Assembly (NCBI RefSeq): GCF_003332305.1
Contig: NZ_QOIO01000008.1
Location: 62,001-126,000, forward strand
DNA length: 64,000 nucleotides
Direction of reading: 5' to 3'
Source: Microvirga aerophila
GTDB taxonomy: Bacteria > Pseudomonadota > Alphaproteobacteria > Rhizobiales > Beijerinckiaceae
The notes beneath the pieces are model-generated. The model did not search any database. It saw only the letters and a list, made by a program, of their open reading frames with translations, and was not told the origin of the DNA. Of the stretch, positions 36,225-46,178 are shown piece after piece. Position 1 is the stretch's first letter. Each line of letters starts with the position of its first letter. The position numbers were made by a program, and so were the translations under genes.

Positions 36225-36594
36225 GAGGCCCTGTCAGATTGGTAGCAGCGCAGGCTTGGGCCAGGATGTCGGGCATGAGCACGCCATCCGACCCTGACCG
36301 GGCTTCCATTCCCAGCGGAGATCTTCAAAGCGTCCGACTGGCCGAATTTCCAACCTCCACGGTATGCTCCCGGCCGGTGCAGGCGAAACGTTCGAAGAAC
36401 GGATGGGATTGTCCTAGAGCATCGTCGATAGCGGAAGACCGAATCCACTTTTCCGCACGATGCGCTAGAGCATCGGACCGTTAAGTGGACGCGCCACCGG
36501 CGGCTTCGGCATGGCTCCAGGATGGCTGAGATGCAGACTTCATCGGATCCGACTTCTCGTCCGATGCTCTAGAATGCGACCCAATTGACCGAGG
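36225..36594. other. Intergenic region with palindromic repeat unit
   Basis: It contains no gene. Most of it is the repeat listed at 36414-36572, which lies between two convergent genes and may act as a shared transcription end. Confidence 0.55.
36414..36572. repeat. CTAGAGCATCG palindromic repeat (REP-like)
   Basis: The core CTAGAGCATCG occurs at 36414 and 36465 and inverted at 36562-36572. The longest inverted pair, CTAGAGCATCGGAC (36465-36478) and GTCCGATGCTCTAG (36559-36572), is perfect. Internal arms around TCCACTTTTCCGCACGATGC form smaller hairpins. Elements of this type are widespread in Hyphomicrobiales intergenic regions; only one unit is seen here. Confidence 0.65.
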
Positions 36595-37860
36595 TCAGTT
36601 CCAGCGACGGAAGATGACGCTCGCGTTGACGCCACCGAACCCGAACCCGTTCGAGATCGCATGTTCGATCTCCATGCGACGGGCCGAGCCGCGCACGAGG
36701 TTGATCCCCTCCGCAGTGGGATCGGGATTGTCCAAATTGAGCGTTGCGGGCGCGATCTGATCGCGCAAGGCCAGCACCGTGAAAATCGCTTCCAGCCCGC
36801 CCGCCGCACCGAGCAGGTGACCCGTCGCCGACTTCGTGGCGCTCACGGCGATCCCGCCGTCCCGACCGAAGACGGACCTGATGGCGGCAATCTCTCCTCT
36901 GTCACCAACCGGCGTCGAGGTCGAATGAGCGTTCAGATGCTGGACATCCGTAGCTTGCAGCCCTGCACGCTTGAGGGCGAGGCTCATGGCCCGTGCAGCG
37001 CCGCTGCCATCCTCGGGACCAGCCGTCATGTGATAGGCATCGGCCGTCGTGCCGTACCCGACGAGCTCGGCAATCGGTGTGGCGCCGCGGGCGAGGGCAT
37101 GGTCAAGAGCCTCGATCACCAGAATGCCGGCTCCCTCACCCATGACGAAGCCGTCACGCTCCATATCGAACGGGCGGGAGGCCTTTTCCGGCGCGTCGTT
37201 GAAGCCGGTCGAGAGCGCCCGTGCCGCCGCGAAGCCGCCAAGGCTGACCTTGTCGATGCACGCCTCCGCCCCGCCGCAGATGGCGATATCCGCCTCATCC
37301 ATCCAGACCATTCGCGCTGCGTCCCCTAAGGCCTGCACGCTGGCTGCGCAGGCTGTGACAGGGGTGCCGATCGGACCGTTGAACCCATGCGTGATGGTGA
37401 TATGGCCCGCCGCGAGGTTGGCGAGGAAGGACGGAACAGTGAACGGCGAAAGCCTGCGGACACCACGGGTGTCGGTAGTTCGTACAGCATCTGCAATGGC
37501 TGGGAATCCTCCAATGCCCGAGGCGATCACCGTTGCGGTCCGATCCCGTTCTTCGGCTGTTGTCGGGCGCCATCCTGCCATAGCAATCGCCTCCTGTGCG
37601 GCCGCGAGAGCGAACAGGATGAACCGATCCATCTTGCGCTGGTCCTTTGGCGAAACAATCGCATCCGGATTGAAGCCTGCCCCCGCGTCTTCGGTATAAT
37701 CGGGAACGAGGCCGCCGATCTTGGCCGGGAGGTCATCGACCAATCCGGCCGGGAGCAGACGGATCCCGGATTTCCTCTCGAGGAGCCGTGCCCAGCTGGT
37801 CTCGACCCCGCACCCGAGCGGCGAAACCACCCCCATGCCGGTCACAACGATCCGTCGCAT
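36595..37860 (-). CDS. fabF: Beta-ketoacyl-ACP synthase II-like (FabF)
   Basis: A 421-residue condensing enzyme extending acyl chains with malonyl-ACP. The catalytic Cys is in PVTACAASVQ and the two histidines are in NAHSTSTP and KSATGHLLGA, with the FGFGGVNAS C-terminal motif. It is full length. GGGAGG precedes the ATG. It is the second gene of a tetR-fabF pair, so it is probably a regulated accessory copy rather than the housekeeping fabF, which usually follows acpP. Confidence 0.92.
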   Translation of the reverse strand: MRRIVVTGMGVVSPLGCGVETSWARLLERKSGIRLLPAGLVDDLPAKIGGLVPDYTEDAGAGFNPDAIVSPKDQRKMDRFILFALAAAQEAIAMAGWRPTTAEERDRTATVIASGIGGFPAIADAVRTTDTRGVRRLSPFTVPSFLANLAAGHITITHGFNGPIGTPVTACAASVQALGDAARMVWMDEADIAICGGAEACIDKVSLGGFAAARALSTGFNDAPEKASRPFDMERDGFVMGEGAGILVIEALDHALARGATPIAELVGYGTTADAYHMTAGPEDGSGAARAMSLALKRAGLQATDVQHLNAHSTSTPVGDRGEIAAIRSVFGRDGGIAVSATKSATGHLLGAAGGLEAIFTVLALRDQIAPATLNLDNPDPTAEGINLVRGSARRMEIEHAISNGFGFGGVNASVIFRRWN

Positions 37861-37909
37861 GCTGTATCCTCCCTTGTTTTCTGCAGACGCTTGCGTCCGA
37901 GCCGATTTG

Positions 37910-38506
37910 TCAGAACTCCTGCCGAGCCAGCCGAAGGGCTGCGTCTTGTCCCGATTTGAGGATCGCCTCAGAGAGCGCCCGGTCTGTTGTGACCCGTGCC
38001 AGCTGCAGCGTTCCGATCATCAGGGCGAAGATCGCATAGGCAGTTTCCCGTGCCTGTTCCTCGGGGAATGCTGACGGCAACTCGGACGCGATGATCACAG
38101 CCATCTCGTCCGCGGCCCGGGCCATGATGTCCCGGGTCTTAGGATCATTGCGGGCGACCTCCGGCGCTAGCGCCGCCACGGAGCAGCCTGCCTGCGGCCG
38201 GTCCCGGTGTGCCGTCTGCAGGTACGATCGCACTAACGCTTCAAGCCCGTCCTCGTGTCGGTCTCGCGCAGCCTCGATCGCAGCGATCCATTTCTCGCGA
38301 TTGCGGGCATGGGAGGTGGCCAGAGCCTCGCGGACGAGGTCGTCCTTCGACTTGAAGTGTGCGTAGAAGCCGCCGTGGGTGAGCCCCGCGTCTGCCATGA
38401 GGCCGGCCACGCCGGTACCCTCAATGCCCTTCGCCCGGAACCGAGCCGCGGCGACCTCGACGACACGTTTCCGCGTCTGCTCCTTGTGGCCTTTCTCGTA
38501 GCGCAT
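37910..38506 (-). CDS. TetR family regulator (second)
   Basis: A 198-residue repressor. The helix-turn-helix reads VVEVAAARFRAKGIEGTGVA, then ADAGLTHGGFYAHFKSKDDL. The C-terminal part (QAGCSVAALAPEVARN) is typical of the TetR_C group near fatty-acid genes. GGGAGG fits ATG 38506 better than ATG 38512. It is followed by fabF and is divergent from the thiolase; the operator lies between (38535-38571). Fatty-acid or acyl-CoA sensing is an inference. Confidence 0.9.
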   Translation of the reverse strand: MRYEKGHKEQTRKRVVEVAAARFRAKGIEGTGVAGLMADAGLTHGGFYAHFKSKDDLVREALATSHARNREKWIAAIEAARDRHEDGLEALVRSYLQTAHRDRPQAGCSVAALAPEVARNDPKTRDIMARAADEMAVIIASELPSAFPEEQARETAYAIFALMIGTLQLARVTTDRALSEAILKSGQDAALRLARQEF

Positions 38507-38534
38507 GCTCATGCCTCCCATCCAGACGCTATTT

Positions 38535-38571
38535 ACATGATGATCGTCATATCGTATGTCAAGCATCATGT
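38535..38571. promoter_or_regulatory. Operator region of the second TetR
   Basis: ATGATGATCGTCAT (38537-38550) is an inverted repeat with one mismatched pair. A second pair, ACATGATG (38535) and CATCATGT (38564), spans it. It lies between the divergent tetR and thiolase starts, so it can control both. Confidence 0.6.
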
Positions 38572-38584
38572 GAAGGAGTGCTCA

Positions 38585-39604
38585 ATGTCGTCACCCGATC
38601 CCGTTGTCATTGTTTCCGCTGTGCGAAGCCCGCTGGGGCGGTTCCAGGGCAGCCTCTCCGGACTCAGCGCTCCTGCTCTTGGCAGCCACGTTATCCGGGC
38701 TGCCCTCGACCGGGCCGGGCTCGCGGGCGAGAGAGTGGACGAGATCCTGATGGGCTGCGTGTTGCCTGCTGGTCAGGGGCAGGCCCCGGCTCGCCAGGCG
38801 GCCCGTGGGGCCGGTCTGCCCGATGGTACGGGCGCAACGACGGTCAACAAGGTGTGCGGGTCCGGGATGAAAGCGACCATGCTCGCTCACGACATTATCC
38901 TGGCCGGCTCAGCCGAAATCGTGGTCTCCGGTGGCATGGAGTCGATGTCAAACGCTCCGTATCTCCTGGCCAAGGCCCGTGGCGGCTACCGGGTCGGTCA
39001 TGACCGATTGATCGACCACATGATGATGGACGGTCTGGAAGACGCCTACGAGGGCGGCCGCCCCATGGGTGACTTCGGAGAGGCGACCGCTCAGGCCTAC
39101 CAGTTCAGCCGAGCGGACCAGGATGGCTATGCGATTGAGACTCTGACCCGCGCCCGTACCGCAGTGGAAGAGGGCGCTTTCGCCGCCGAGATCGCACCTG
39201 TGGTGATCCAGAGCAAAGCGGGCGACACGGTCATCGCCTCGGACGAGAACCCGCTCAGGGTCTCGCCGGAGAAGATCCCCGCGCTGAAGCCCGCCTTCCG
39301 CCCCCACGGGACCATTACTGCGGCGAGTTCATCCGCGAATGCCGATGGTGCAGCGGCGCTCGTACTGATGCGGCGCTCCTTGGCCGAACGCGACGGTCTA
39401 CCAGTTCTTGCTCAGATCAGGGCGCACGCAACCCATTCCCAGGATCCTGCCTGGTTCACCACGGCGCCGATCCCGGCCATTCGCAAGGTCCTTGACAAGA
39501 CCGGCTGGGGCATCGGGGACGTGAATCTGGGGTCCGCAGCCGATGTGCTTCGGCCAGCGGGTCGATGCCCTTTGCCGCGAGCCGCCGCAGCCACTCACGC
39601 ATGA
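38585..39604 (+). pseudogene. Acetyl-CoA acetyltransferase (thiolase), C-terminally truncated
   Basis: Thiolases join or cleave acyl-CoA chains. The start (ATG 38585 after AAGGAG) and the N-terminal half are intact, with the catalytic Cys in NKVCGSGMKA. Homology stops at GIGDVNL (ctg 39527-39529). The expected following part, FEINEAFA and the GGACALGHPIGASG and CASGGG-type motifs carrying the catalytic His and second Cys, is missing. The last 25 codons run into the 3' end of the oppositely directed FAD dehydrogenase gene. It should be inactive. Confidence 0.85.
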
Positions 39605-41426
39605 GCTGGGCGCGACCCTTCGGGGAATGCCGGCGCTCGCGTGTGCCCTTCCAGGAGGGGCACATGGCGTCGTCCGGGTCCCAGTTGAAGCAGGCGCCGT
39701 TGCCGTTGCAGTGCAGCGCCTCGTCGTAGCCGGCCCGCACGGCGGCCGGGATGGTGCGGTCGTGCTGGCCCTTGGTCGGCACGCCGTCGACTTTCAGGAG
39801 CGTCCCCCTGTGCGGGACCGCGATCTTGCCCGGGTTGAACTGGTTGCAGGGATCGAAGGCCGCCTTCACGGCCTGAAGGACCGGGTAGAGCAGACCGAAG
39901 AAGCGGGGCGAGAACTCGGAGCGCAGGCCCTTGCCATGCTCGCCCCAGAGGAGCCCACCGTAGCGCTGCGTCAGCGCCACGACCTCTTCCGTGACATCGC
40001 GGATCAGCGCCTCGGCGCCCGGCACCTTCATGTCGATGGCCGGACGGACATGGAGCACGCCGGCATCCACGTGCCCGAACATCCCGTAATCGAGCCCGCG
40101 TCGGTCGAGCGCCGCCCTGAACTCGGCGATGAAGTCGGCCAGGTTCTCCGGCGGCACGGCCGTGTCCTCCACGAACGGAACCGGCCGCTTGTCGCCCTTC
40201 ATGTTGCCAAGGAGCCCGACGGCCTTCTTCCGCATGTCCCAGATACGGGCGACATCGGTGGTGCCGCGGGCGATCGTGTAGCCGCGCCGTCCCGCAACAG
40301 GGCCGGCAGTATCGAGCGCGGCCGTCAGTCGGGCTAGTGCCTCCTCCACATCCTCGGCGCTGTGCCCGACGAACTCGATGAGGTTGACCCCACGCGCCGG
40401 TTCGCCGGCATCCTCGGGGAAGAACGCCGAAACGCCCGTCCAGATTGGGTCACCCTGGGCGAGCGCCAACACTTTTGAATCGACAGTTTCAATAGAGGCC
40501 GCCCCGAAGGCGACGAGCGCCTGGGCGTCCCGGAGCGCGGCATCGAAGCTGCCGTAGCGCAGGTTCACCAGCCCGGCGTGGCTTGGCAGCGGCAGGACGT
40601 TGAGCGTGGCTTCCACCAGGAAGCCGAGCGTCCCTTCCGATCCGCACAGGATGGCATTGAGGTCGAAGCGGCCGTCCGGGCGCCGGATATGTGCAAGATC
40701 GTAGCCGGTGAGGCAGCGATTGAGCTTGGGGAAGCGCTCGGCGATGAGCGCCGCGTTCTCGCGCTCGAGATCGTCGACGGTGCGGTGGATGGCACCGGCC
40801 CGGTCCGGGCGGGCCTTGGCAGCCGCGAGCGCCTCCTCGTCCAGGGGCACCGAGTGCCAGACCGTCCCATCGGACAGGACGGTGGTCAGTTCCAGGACGT
40901 GATCGCGGGTCTTGCCGTAGAGGCAGGATCCCTGCCCGCAGGCATCGGTCGAGATCAAGCCGCCGATCGTGGCACGGTTCGAGGTCGACAGCTCGGGCGC
41001 GAAGAACAGCCCGTGCGGCTGTAAGGCCGCGTTGAGCTGGTCCTTCACAACGCCCGCCTCCACCCGCACAGTCCGGCGCACGGGGTCTATCGCGAGGATT
41101 CGGTTCATGTGACGCGACAGATCGACGACGAGCCCATCCGTCAGCGATTGGCCGTTGGTGCCGGTCCCGCCGCCGCGCGGCGCCACCCGAACGGCCGAGA
41201 ACCGATCCTCCGCGAGCAGCCTCGCAATCCGGACAAGGTCATCGCGGTTGCGCGGGAAGGCGATCGCCTGCGGCGTCAGCTGATAAATCGAGTTGTCGGT
41301 CGCCATGACCGTCCTGTCGCCGGCCGCCACCGACAGATCGCCCACAAAGCCGTGCGCCCGCAGTTCGGCACAGAAGGCCTGGTAAAGCCAAAGCGTGATA
41401 GATGCGGACGGGAGGCTCGGGATCAT
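39456..41426 (-). pseudogene. FAD-linked 2-hydroxyacid dehydrogenase (YdiJ-like), C-terminally truncated
   Basis: A 656-residue flavoprotein with the PCMH-type FAD domain (APRGGGTGTNGQSLTDG, IGGLISTDACGQGS) and the FAD-oxidase C domain (FGHVDAGVLHVRP, WGEHGKGLRSEF, FDPCNQFNPGK). The first part of the iron-sulfur region remains (CNGNGACFNWDPDDAMCPSW). Homology ends after GIDPLAEA near 39545. Full YdiJ-like proteins are about 1000 residues, with further FeS and heterodisulfide-reductase-like cysteines. It may retain the flavin part only. The ribosome site for ATG 41426 is weak. Confidence 0.8.
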
Positions 41427-41493
41427 GATGTTCACGGAGGCCGGGCGCGACCCTGCTCTGCCAGGGCCGCACAGGTTCAAGAAGCGGAACGGG

Positions 41494-42474
41494 TCACATA
41501 GTATTCCCGCGAATTCCGCAGTCGATGTTCTCGATCATGTAGCGGAAGACAACGTTCTCGGCGCTCAACTGCTGGCCATGCTCCATACCGGCGATCAGCA
41601 GCGGAGCCTTGGTTTTCTGCCCGGGATAGACCTGGTGCAGCCGCACCGATTCCTCGGGCATGTGCAGGGTGTTCTCCGCCCCATGGATGATCAGCGCCGG
41701 CGGGAAGCGGCCGGATGCGCCGGCGAGCTGAGCCTCCGGATCGAACGCCAGGCACTCCTTGTACGACTTCGCGGTCACGGCGCTGCACCCCGGCCAGCGC
41801 TCGACACCGTCGGCATCCGTATAGCTGCCGAGCTGCTCATCGACGTAGGCTTGCGTCGCCGGATCGAGGGGATAGTAACCTAGCTTCGTCGCCTCGGTCC
41901 CCGTGTCGAACGGTGGCACCGGTTCGTCGTCGGAGAGACCCATCAACGCCGCATGTGCGGCTTCCTTGTCGGCGCGAAGGTTCTGCAACGCGCTCATGCG
42001 GGTGTAGCTCATCGGCACGTAGTACGGCACCTGATCGCCGCCCGCGCGGGCCAGCTCGGCGACAGCGGCCAGGCTGGCGACCGAGCCCATTGCCCACGAG
42101 GCAACGACCGGCATGCGACCAAAGCGTTCCTTGGTCCAGGAGATCGCAGCGAGCACCTCGTCCTTCTGGTCCTCAAGGCTGACGTTCGTCACCGTGAGGT
42201 CGCCGCGTCTGACGGTGTTGCGTACGTCCTTGTTTTTGAAGAAACCGGCAACATCATAGGTCATCACACGGTAGCCGCGCTCGGCGAGGGCCTTGCCCAT
42301 CAACTGGCCGTACATGCTGGCGCCGCCGGTAAAGCCCGAGTTGAAGACGACCGGAGGCAGCTTTTCCTGCTCGACGCTCAGGCTCACCGGGAGGAAGACC
42401 CGCCCACGCAGCTGATGGGTGCCATCGTGATAGGGCGCGGGGAAGATGATTTCTTCTTCAATCAAGTTCGTCAT
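41494..42474 (-). CDS. Alpha/beta hydrolase family protein
   Basis: A 326-residue hydrolase. It begins MTNLIEEEIIFPAPYHDGTH and contains VVFNSGFTGGASMYG, then the elbow region VVASWAMGSVASL, where the usual GxSxG glycine is replaced, and a C-terminal acid/His part (LIIHGAENTLHMPEES, GMEHGQQLSAE). AAAGGGAAA precedes ATG 42474. It lies between the amidohydrolase and the FAD dehydrogenase in one unit. Substrate unknown; the grouping suggests breakdown of a small lactone or organic acid. Confidence 0.8.
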   Translation of the reverse strand: MTNLIEEEIIFPAPYHDGTHQLRGRVFLPVSLSVEQEKLPPVVFNSGFTGGASMYGQLMGKALAERGYRVMTYDVAGFFKNKDVRNTVRRGDLTVTNVSLEDQKDEVLAAISWTKERFGRMPVVASWAMGSVASLAAVAELARAGGDQVPYYVPMSYTRMSALQNLRADKEAAHAALMGLSDDEPVPPFDTGTEATKLGYYPLDPATQAYVDEQLGSYTDADGVERWPGCSAVTAKSYKECLAFDPEAQLAGASGRFPPALIIHGAENTLHMPEESVRLHQVYPGQKTKAPLLIAGMEHGQQLSAENVVFRYMIENIDCGIRGNTM

Positions 42475-42485
42475 GGATTTCCCTT

Positions 42486-43377
42486 TCAAGAGGAGGTCGG
42501 AAAGATCTCGGCGGATGCGCCGCGAAGCAGGGCATCGGCTGTGGTGCCTGTCTGTGCGGCGGTGGCGCGGGCAAGCCGCGCGGCGAAGTCGAACGCGGCC
42601 AGAGGGGTGAAGTGATCGGCGTAGGCCCGGCCCTCGCGGTCGCCGCCGACATGGGGGGGCGTCGCTGGCCTCCAGCAGCAGCCTGTGGGCGCCCACCCGC
42701 TCGGCGATCCGCACGGCGAAGGGCAATGCGGCCGCCGCGTCGATCGCCGTACGGTATCCGGGTCCCTTGAAGTACACGTTTCCACGTTCTCTGGCTTCGC
42801 GGAGCAAGGCGGCGAAGGCAGGTTCGTCAACGCCGCGCTCGGGACGGCACGTGCCAAGGTGATCGATCAGGACGGGAACCCGTTCGGGCAGTTGCCGCAA
42901 CACCTTGAGGTTGACCGCGGCCTCCTGCGCATACACATGCACATGCTGGTCAGGCCGCAGCCGCGTGAAAAGCTGCTGCCAGTCCGCACCGGTAAAGGCA
43001 TCGTCGCCGACCGCCTCGGGACCGGCGTCGTGAAGCACGATGCGAATCCCCTGAATCTGCGGATGCGCCAAGCGTTCGGCGTTGGCATAGAGGGGATCGG
43101 CTAGGATCGTTCCGACCAGCCGGACACTCCCGTAGCGGAACGGGTCGCGTTCCTGCAAGCCTGCCAGCTCGGCAAAAGACGCGAATACGTTCTGGGAGTC
43201 GGGCAGGATGCTCAGGTGAACATTGTTGAGCAGGGTAGGGGTCACCCCGGCATCGATCAGGGCGTTAAGATAAGCGCTGAGAGGATGCGGAGCAGGCAGT
43301 GCGTACGGGAGCCCGCCCGCGACTCGGGCCAGATCTCTGGCTGTGTCGAAGTGCACATGGGCATCAATCCGTGGCAT
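42486..43377 (-). pseudogene. Amidohydrolase/PDC-lactonase-like TIM-barrel hydrolase, frameshifted
   Basis: It begins MPRIDAHVHFDTARDLARVA, with the metal-binding HxH, and continues through VPVLIDHLGTCRP and YFKGPGYR to LLLEASDAPP. The homology then moves by one frame at a run of seven Gs on the + strand (42653-42659) and goes on HVGGDREGRAYADHF to the stop at 42486. The run could be a sequencing error, a slippage site or a disabling mutation. The family includes 2-pyrone-4,6-dicarboxylate lactonase and related hydrolases. The start may also be ATG 43392. Confidence 0.75.
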
Positions 43378-44527
43378 TGTCAGCAGCATCATCGGTCGCT
43401 CAGTAGAACGACACGAAGATATCGACCCCGGCCCCGTTCGCCTCCCGACGGTTCGACGGATCATATCAAATAATCGCCATTTACAGGTCCGCCGGAGTGC
43501 TGGTCGGGTGCCGCCAACGAGCTGCGCCTCCTGAAACTTAAAGGCTCAGGGTCGCTGCTGCTGCGAGCGAAGTGACACGAGACCTTCCCCAGGGGCGACA
43601 GGCCCTATCACGGGATCGACAGCGCCTATATCAGCGATGCGACCAAAGACGGATTCTGCTCAAGGATCCTCGTGACTCGGCCGGCATGCTACGCAAACCA
43701 AGATGTGCGCACGCGTGTTCCTGAAGGGCTACCGCCTCAATCCTGGCCCTGCAGCAGATTGGACGGGCACCCGCACTTCTTCCGGAAGTTGCTCCGGTGA
43801 TGCGAGCCCACGGTTTATTCGGTCTTTTGTCGCTCTCGTTCTGGTTGGATAACGACTCAGGTTCTTATGTGACGCTCACGTCTCAAGTTCGTCGACAACA
43901 GAGACACGCGGGGGAGGTGCCAGGTGTCTCGCCATAGTTTCAGGGCCGGTTAAGGCAACGAACCCTCCCAAAAACATGCGACCTCCCAAGAGCAGGGAGC
44001 CACGCTGCGGCAAGCACGATCAGAAGCGCAAGGAGGACCGGAACCTCTCCCGATCCAACCCAGGTCCGCCAGCGTTCCACCAATGATCATAGCAGGGATG
44101 CTTGTCCTCAGCCCCGTTCGTCACCAGACGCGTAGCCCCTGCCAGATCACCGATCGCCAGAAGAGCCGGTATGCCCGCTCGACGCTCATGAGAGCGTGAT
44201 GCTTTGAGTCGTCGCGGTAGGCAAGATGCTTCCCGTCACTTGGACAAGCCTAGATAAAGATCCTCAGCCAAAATCGCGGGCGGAGACTTCGCCCCGGGCT
44301 CAAAGGCCGATTTGGCATTCGGTTGCGAGAAGCGGTTTCAGTGCCGCCGATTTGGAAGGGGCACCTTGGTAGGTTCCGTGCGCTCAAGGTGCTCGGAGGA
44401 TATCAATACACCCCGCGCCCAGGTGTGCCCTTGGCTTTTGGCTCGAGGGCGGTTCGCCCCGTATTTGACAACTAGGAATTTAAGCTATGAAATAGGACTA
44501 TGATGGGGGTAATCTCAAGAGCTCAGA
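43378..44527. other. Long intergenic region with a possible membrane-transporter remnant
   Basis: No intact gene is supported. On the minus strand between about 44110 and 43960 two frames together read PAMIIGGTLADLGWIG and SGEVPVLLALLIVLAAAWLP, which looks like a decayed piece of an MFS-type transporter. The last 60 bases before 44528 are AT-richer and probably hold the luxR promoter. Confidence 0.35.
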
Positions 44528-45262
44528 ATGGCCCCAAACTGCGGCTCTATCGATCAAGTCTTCGAGTTTGTCGAGGTCTGCGAGACCCTGACCAGCTTTG
44601 AGGAATGCATGCATGCGATCAGACCGATCGTGGCAGACCTCGGCTTCTCTTCGTTCATCCTCACCGGGCTCCCGCTCCTGAACCGACCTCTGGAGCCCCT
44701 TGTTCTTCTCGACTCCTGGCCCGGCGGCTGGATGGAGCGCTACTCATCACAGAACTACTTCGAGGTTGATCCTGTCGGACAAAACGTCCTTGCGACGAGC
44801 TCTCCGTTCCTGTGGGGTGATGCGCCCAACCAGAGGGACGAGAGCCTTTCCAGGCCGATGCTGGGAGAGGCCGCCGAGTTCGGCCTCAGGGATGGCTTCT
44901 GCGTGCCGATTCACGGCGCGACAGGGTGGCAGTCGGCCTTCAGTTTCGCCCATGACCGCAAAATCGACGCCAGTCCCAGGGAGTTGGCGGCCGCTCACCT
45001 TCTCGCTCTCACGGTTTACGGAAGGCTCCGGATCCTCCATAGCGAAGAGCCCCATGCGAGAACTAGGCTGACTCCGCGCGAGCGCGAAGTTCTGACCTGG
45101 GCGGCTGCCGGCAAGAGCGCCTGGGAAACATCCGCTTTGCTTGGCATCTCCGAGGCCACGGTTATCACCCACCTGGATAACACCCGGCGCAAGCTCAACG
45201 CCGCCAACACCACGCACGCCGTGGTGGTGGCCCTGCAGACCGGGGAACTGCAACTCTACTGA
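44528..45262 (+). CDS. LuxR-type regulator with autoinducer-binding domain (LuxR solo)
   Basis: A 244-residue regulator. The N-terminal part is an autoinducer-binding-type domain (WMERYSSQNYFEVDPVGQNV, GFCVPIHGATGWQSAFSF). The C-terminal helix-turn-helix is typical (LTPREREVLTWAAAGKSAWE, ISEATVITHLDNTRRKL). No luxI-type synthase is in the window, so it is a solo that may sense an exogenous or internal signal. The start is followed by MAPNCGSID; the ribosome site is weak. Confidence 0.88.
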   Translation: MAPNCGSIDQVFEFVEVCETLTSFEECMHAIRPIVADLGFSSFILTGLPLLNRPLEPLVLLDSWPGGWMERYSSQNYFEVDPVGQNVLATSSPFLWGDAPNQRDESLSRPMLGEAAEFGLRDGFCVPIHGATGWQSAFSFAHDRKIDASPRELAAAHLLALTVYGRLRILHSEEPHARTRLTPREREVLTWAAAGKSAWETSALLGISEATVITHLDNTRRKLNAANTTHAVVVALQTGELQLY

Positions 45263-45449
45263 GCCTCCTAAGATCTTGGGATACCGGCCTCCCTCAGGTA
45301 AGATGATAATCACGCCCGGCTGACACGGCAGCAGGGCGGCACCGGGCGGGAGCTCCCAACGTGCAGGATTGCAACCAGGAGCCCCAGCCTGAGCTCCATG
45401 CTCGGCTATTTGACAGGTGATCTCAACGGTACGTCGAACGGACATTCCG

Positions 45450-45653
45450 ATGCCCAAGGTGAAAGGTCCTGACGGGAACGAGTTGACCCGGGAGGAAATG
45501 GTTGATGCCTTGCTGCGGAGAATTGCGGCTTACACGGTCGTCCTAAAAGGTCAGCTCATAGAGGAGGACTTCAAGGCCTTGAAGACCCTCCGTCCCTTCC
45601 TGAAGGCGGCCGACAGGCTGATGGCGGAAATCGGCTACCAGGATGAACAGTAG
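45450..45653 (+). CDS. Small helical protein of unknown function
   Basis: A 67-residue protein, MPKVKGPDGNELTREEMVDA, followed by long amphipathic helices (YTVVLKGQLIEEDFKALKTL, FLKAADRLMAEIGYQ). It is acidic, with no signal or cysteine. The alternative start at 45417 would add 11 residues. It lies 190 bases after luxR on the same strand. No family recognised. Confidence 0.55.
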   Translation: MPKVKGPDGNELTREEMVDALLRRIAAYTVVLKGQLIEEDFKALKTLRPFLKAADRLMAEIGYQDEQ

Positions 45654-45867
45654 CTCATTCTGGTCGCTTACCGAAAGTTACAGAACTCCGGAGTCGTGGC
45701 TCGGTGCAACGCCGAAGCAAGCTAGTTTTCGGCCTCTCGCTCAGCCCCGAAAACCGCGCCGGAACAGCCCTAATATACTGGAGACATCCGGATTATGTGC
45801 TCTCAACGTTCTAGTCAGTGTCCGCATGAGGTCTGAACGTGAGCCGTGTCTCGCCACAGCCGGATGA

Positions 45868-46161
45868 TCAACGGCTACCTTGGCGCTGAAACCCTTGGCG
45901 GCACTGATAACCGACAAAGCACTGGGGATTGTCGACTGTCGGAACCCACGCAGCTTCGGCGGTTTCACCTCGTGCGCAGAAGTTCGGACCATTGACGTAT
46001 CGATCATAAGTGTAAACTCCTGTGCCAAGGACAATTGCCCCTTGCGAGGCCACAAGGCTGGCGGCGCGAGAGCAGGTCAGGGTGGTGCTCACAGGTCTGA
46101 CCTGGGACCACGCCTCGTTCCCCATCAGAAGCAGGAGAGACGTCAAAGCAAACTTCAACAT
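45868..46161 (-). CDS. Small exported cysteine-containing protein
   Basis: A 97-residue protein with a signal peptide (MLKFALTSLLLLMGNEAWS). The mature region TCSRAASLVASQGAIVLGTG, YTYDRYV, NFCARGE and PQCFVGYQC has four or five cysteines and matches a family of small periplasmic proteins known from Hyphomicrobiales, function unknown. The ribosome site is weak. It follows gapN by 17 bases, so it may be the second gene of that unit. Confidence 0.7.
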   Translation of the reverse strand: MLKFALTSLLLLMGNEAWSQVRPVSTTLTCSRAASLVASQGAIVLGTGVYTYDRYVNGPNFCARGETAEAAWVPTVDNPQCFVGYQCRQGFQRQGSR

Positions 46162-46178
46162 GAGGTCAGACCCATTTG

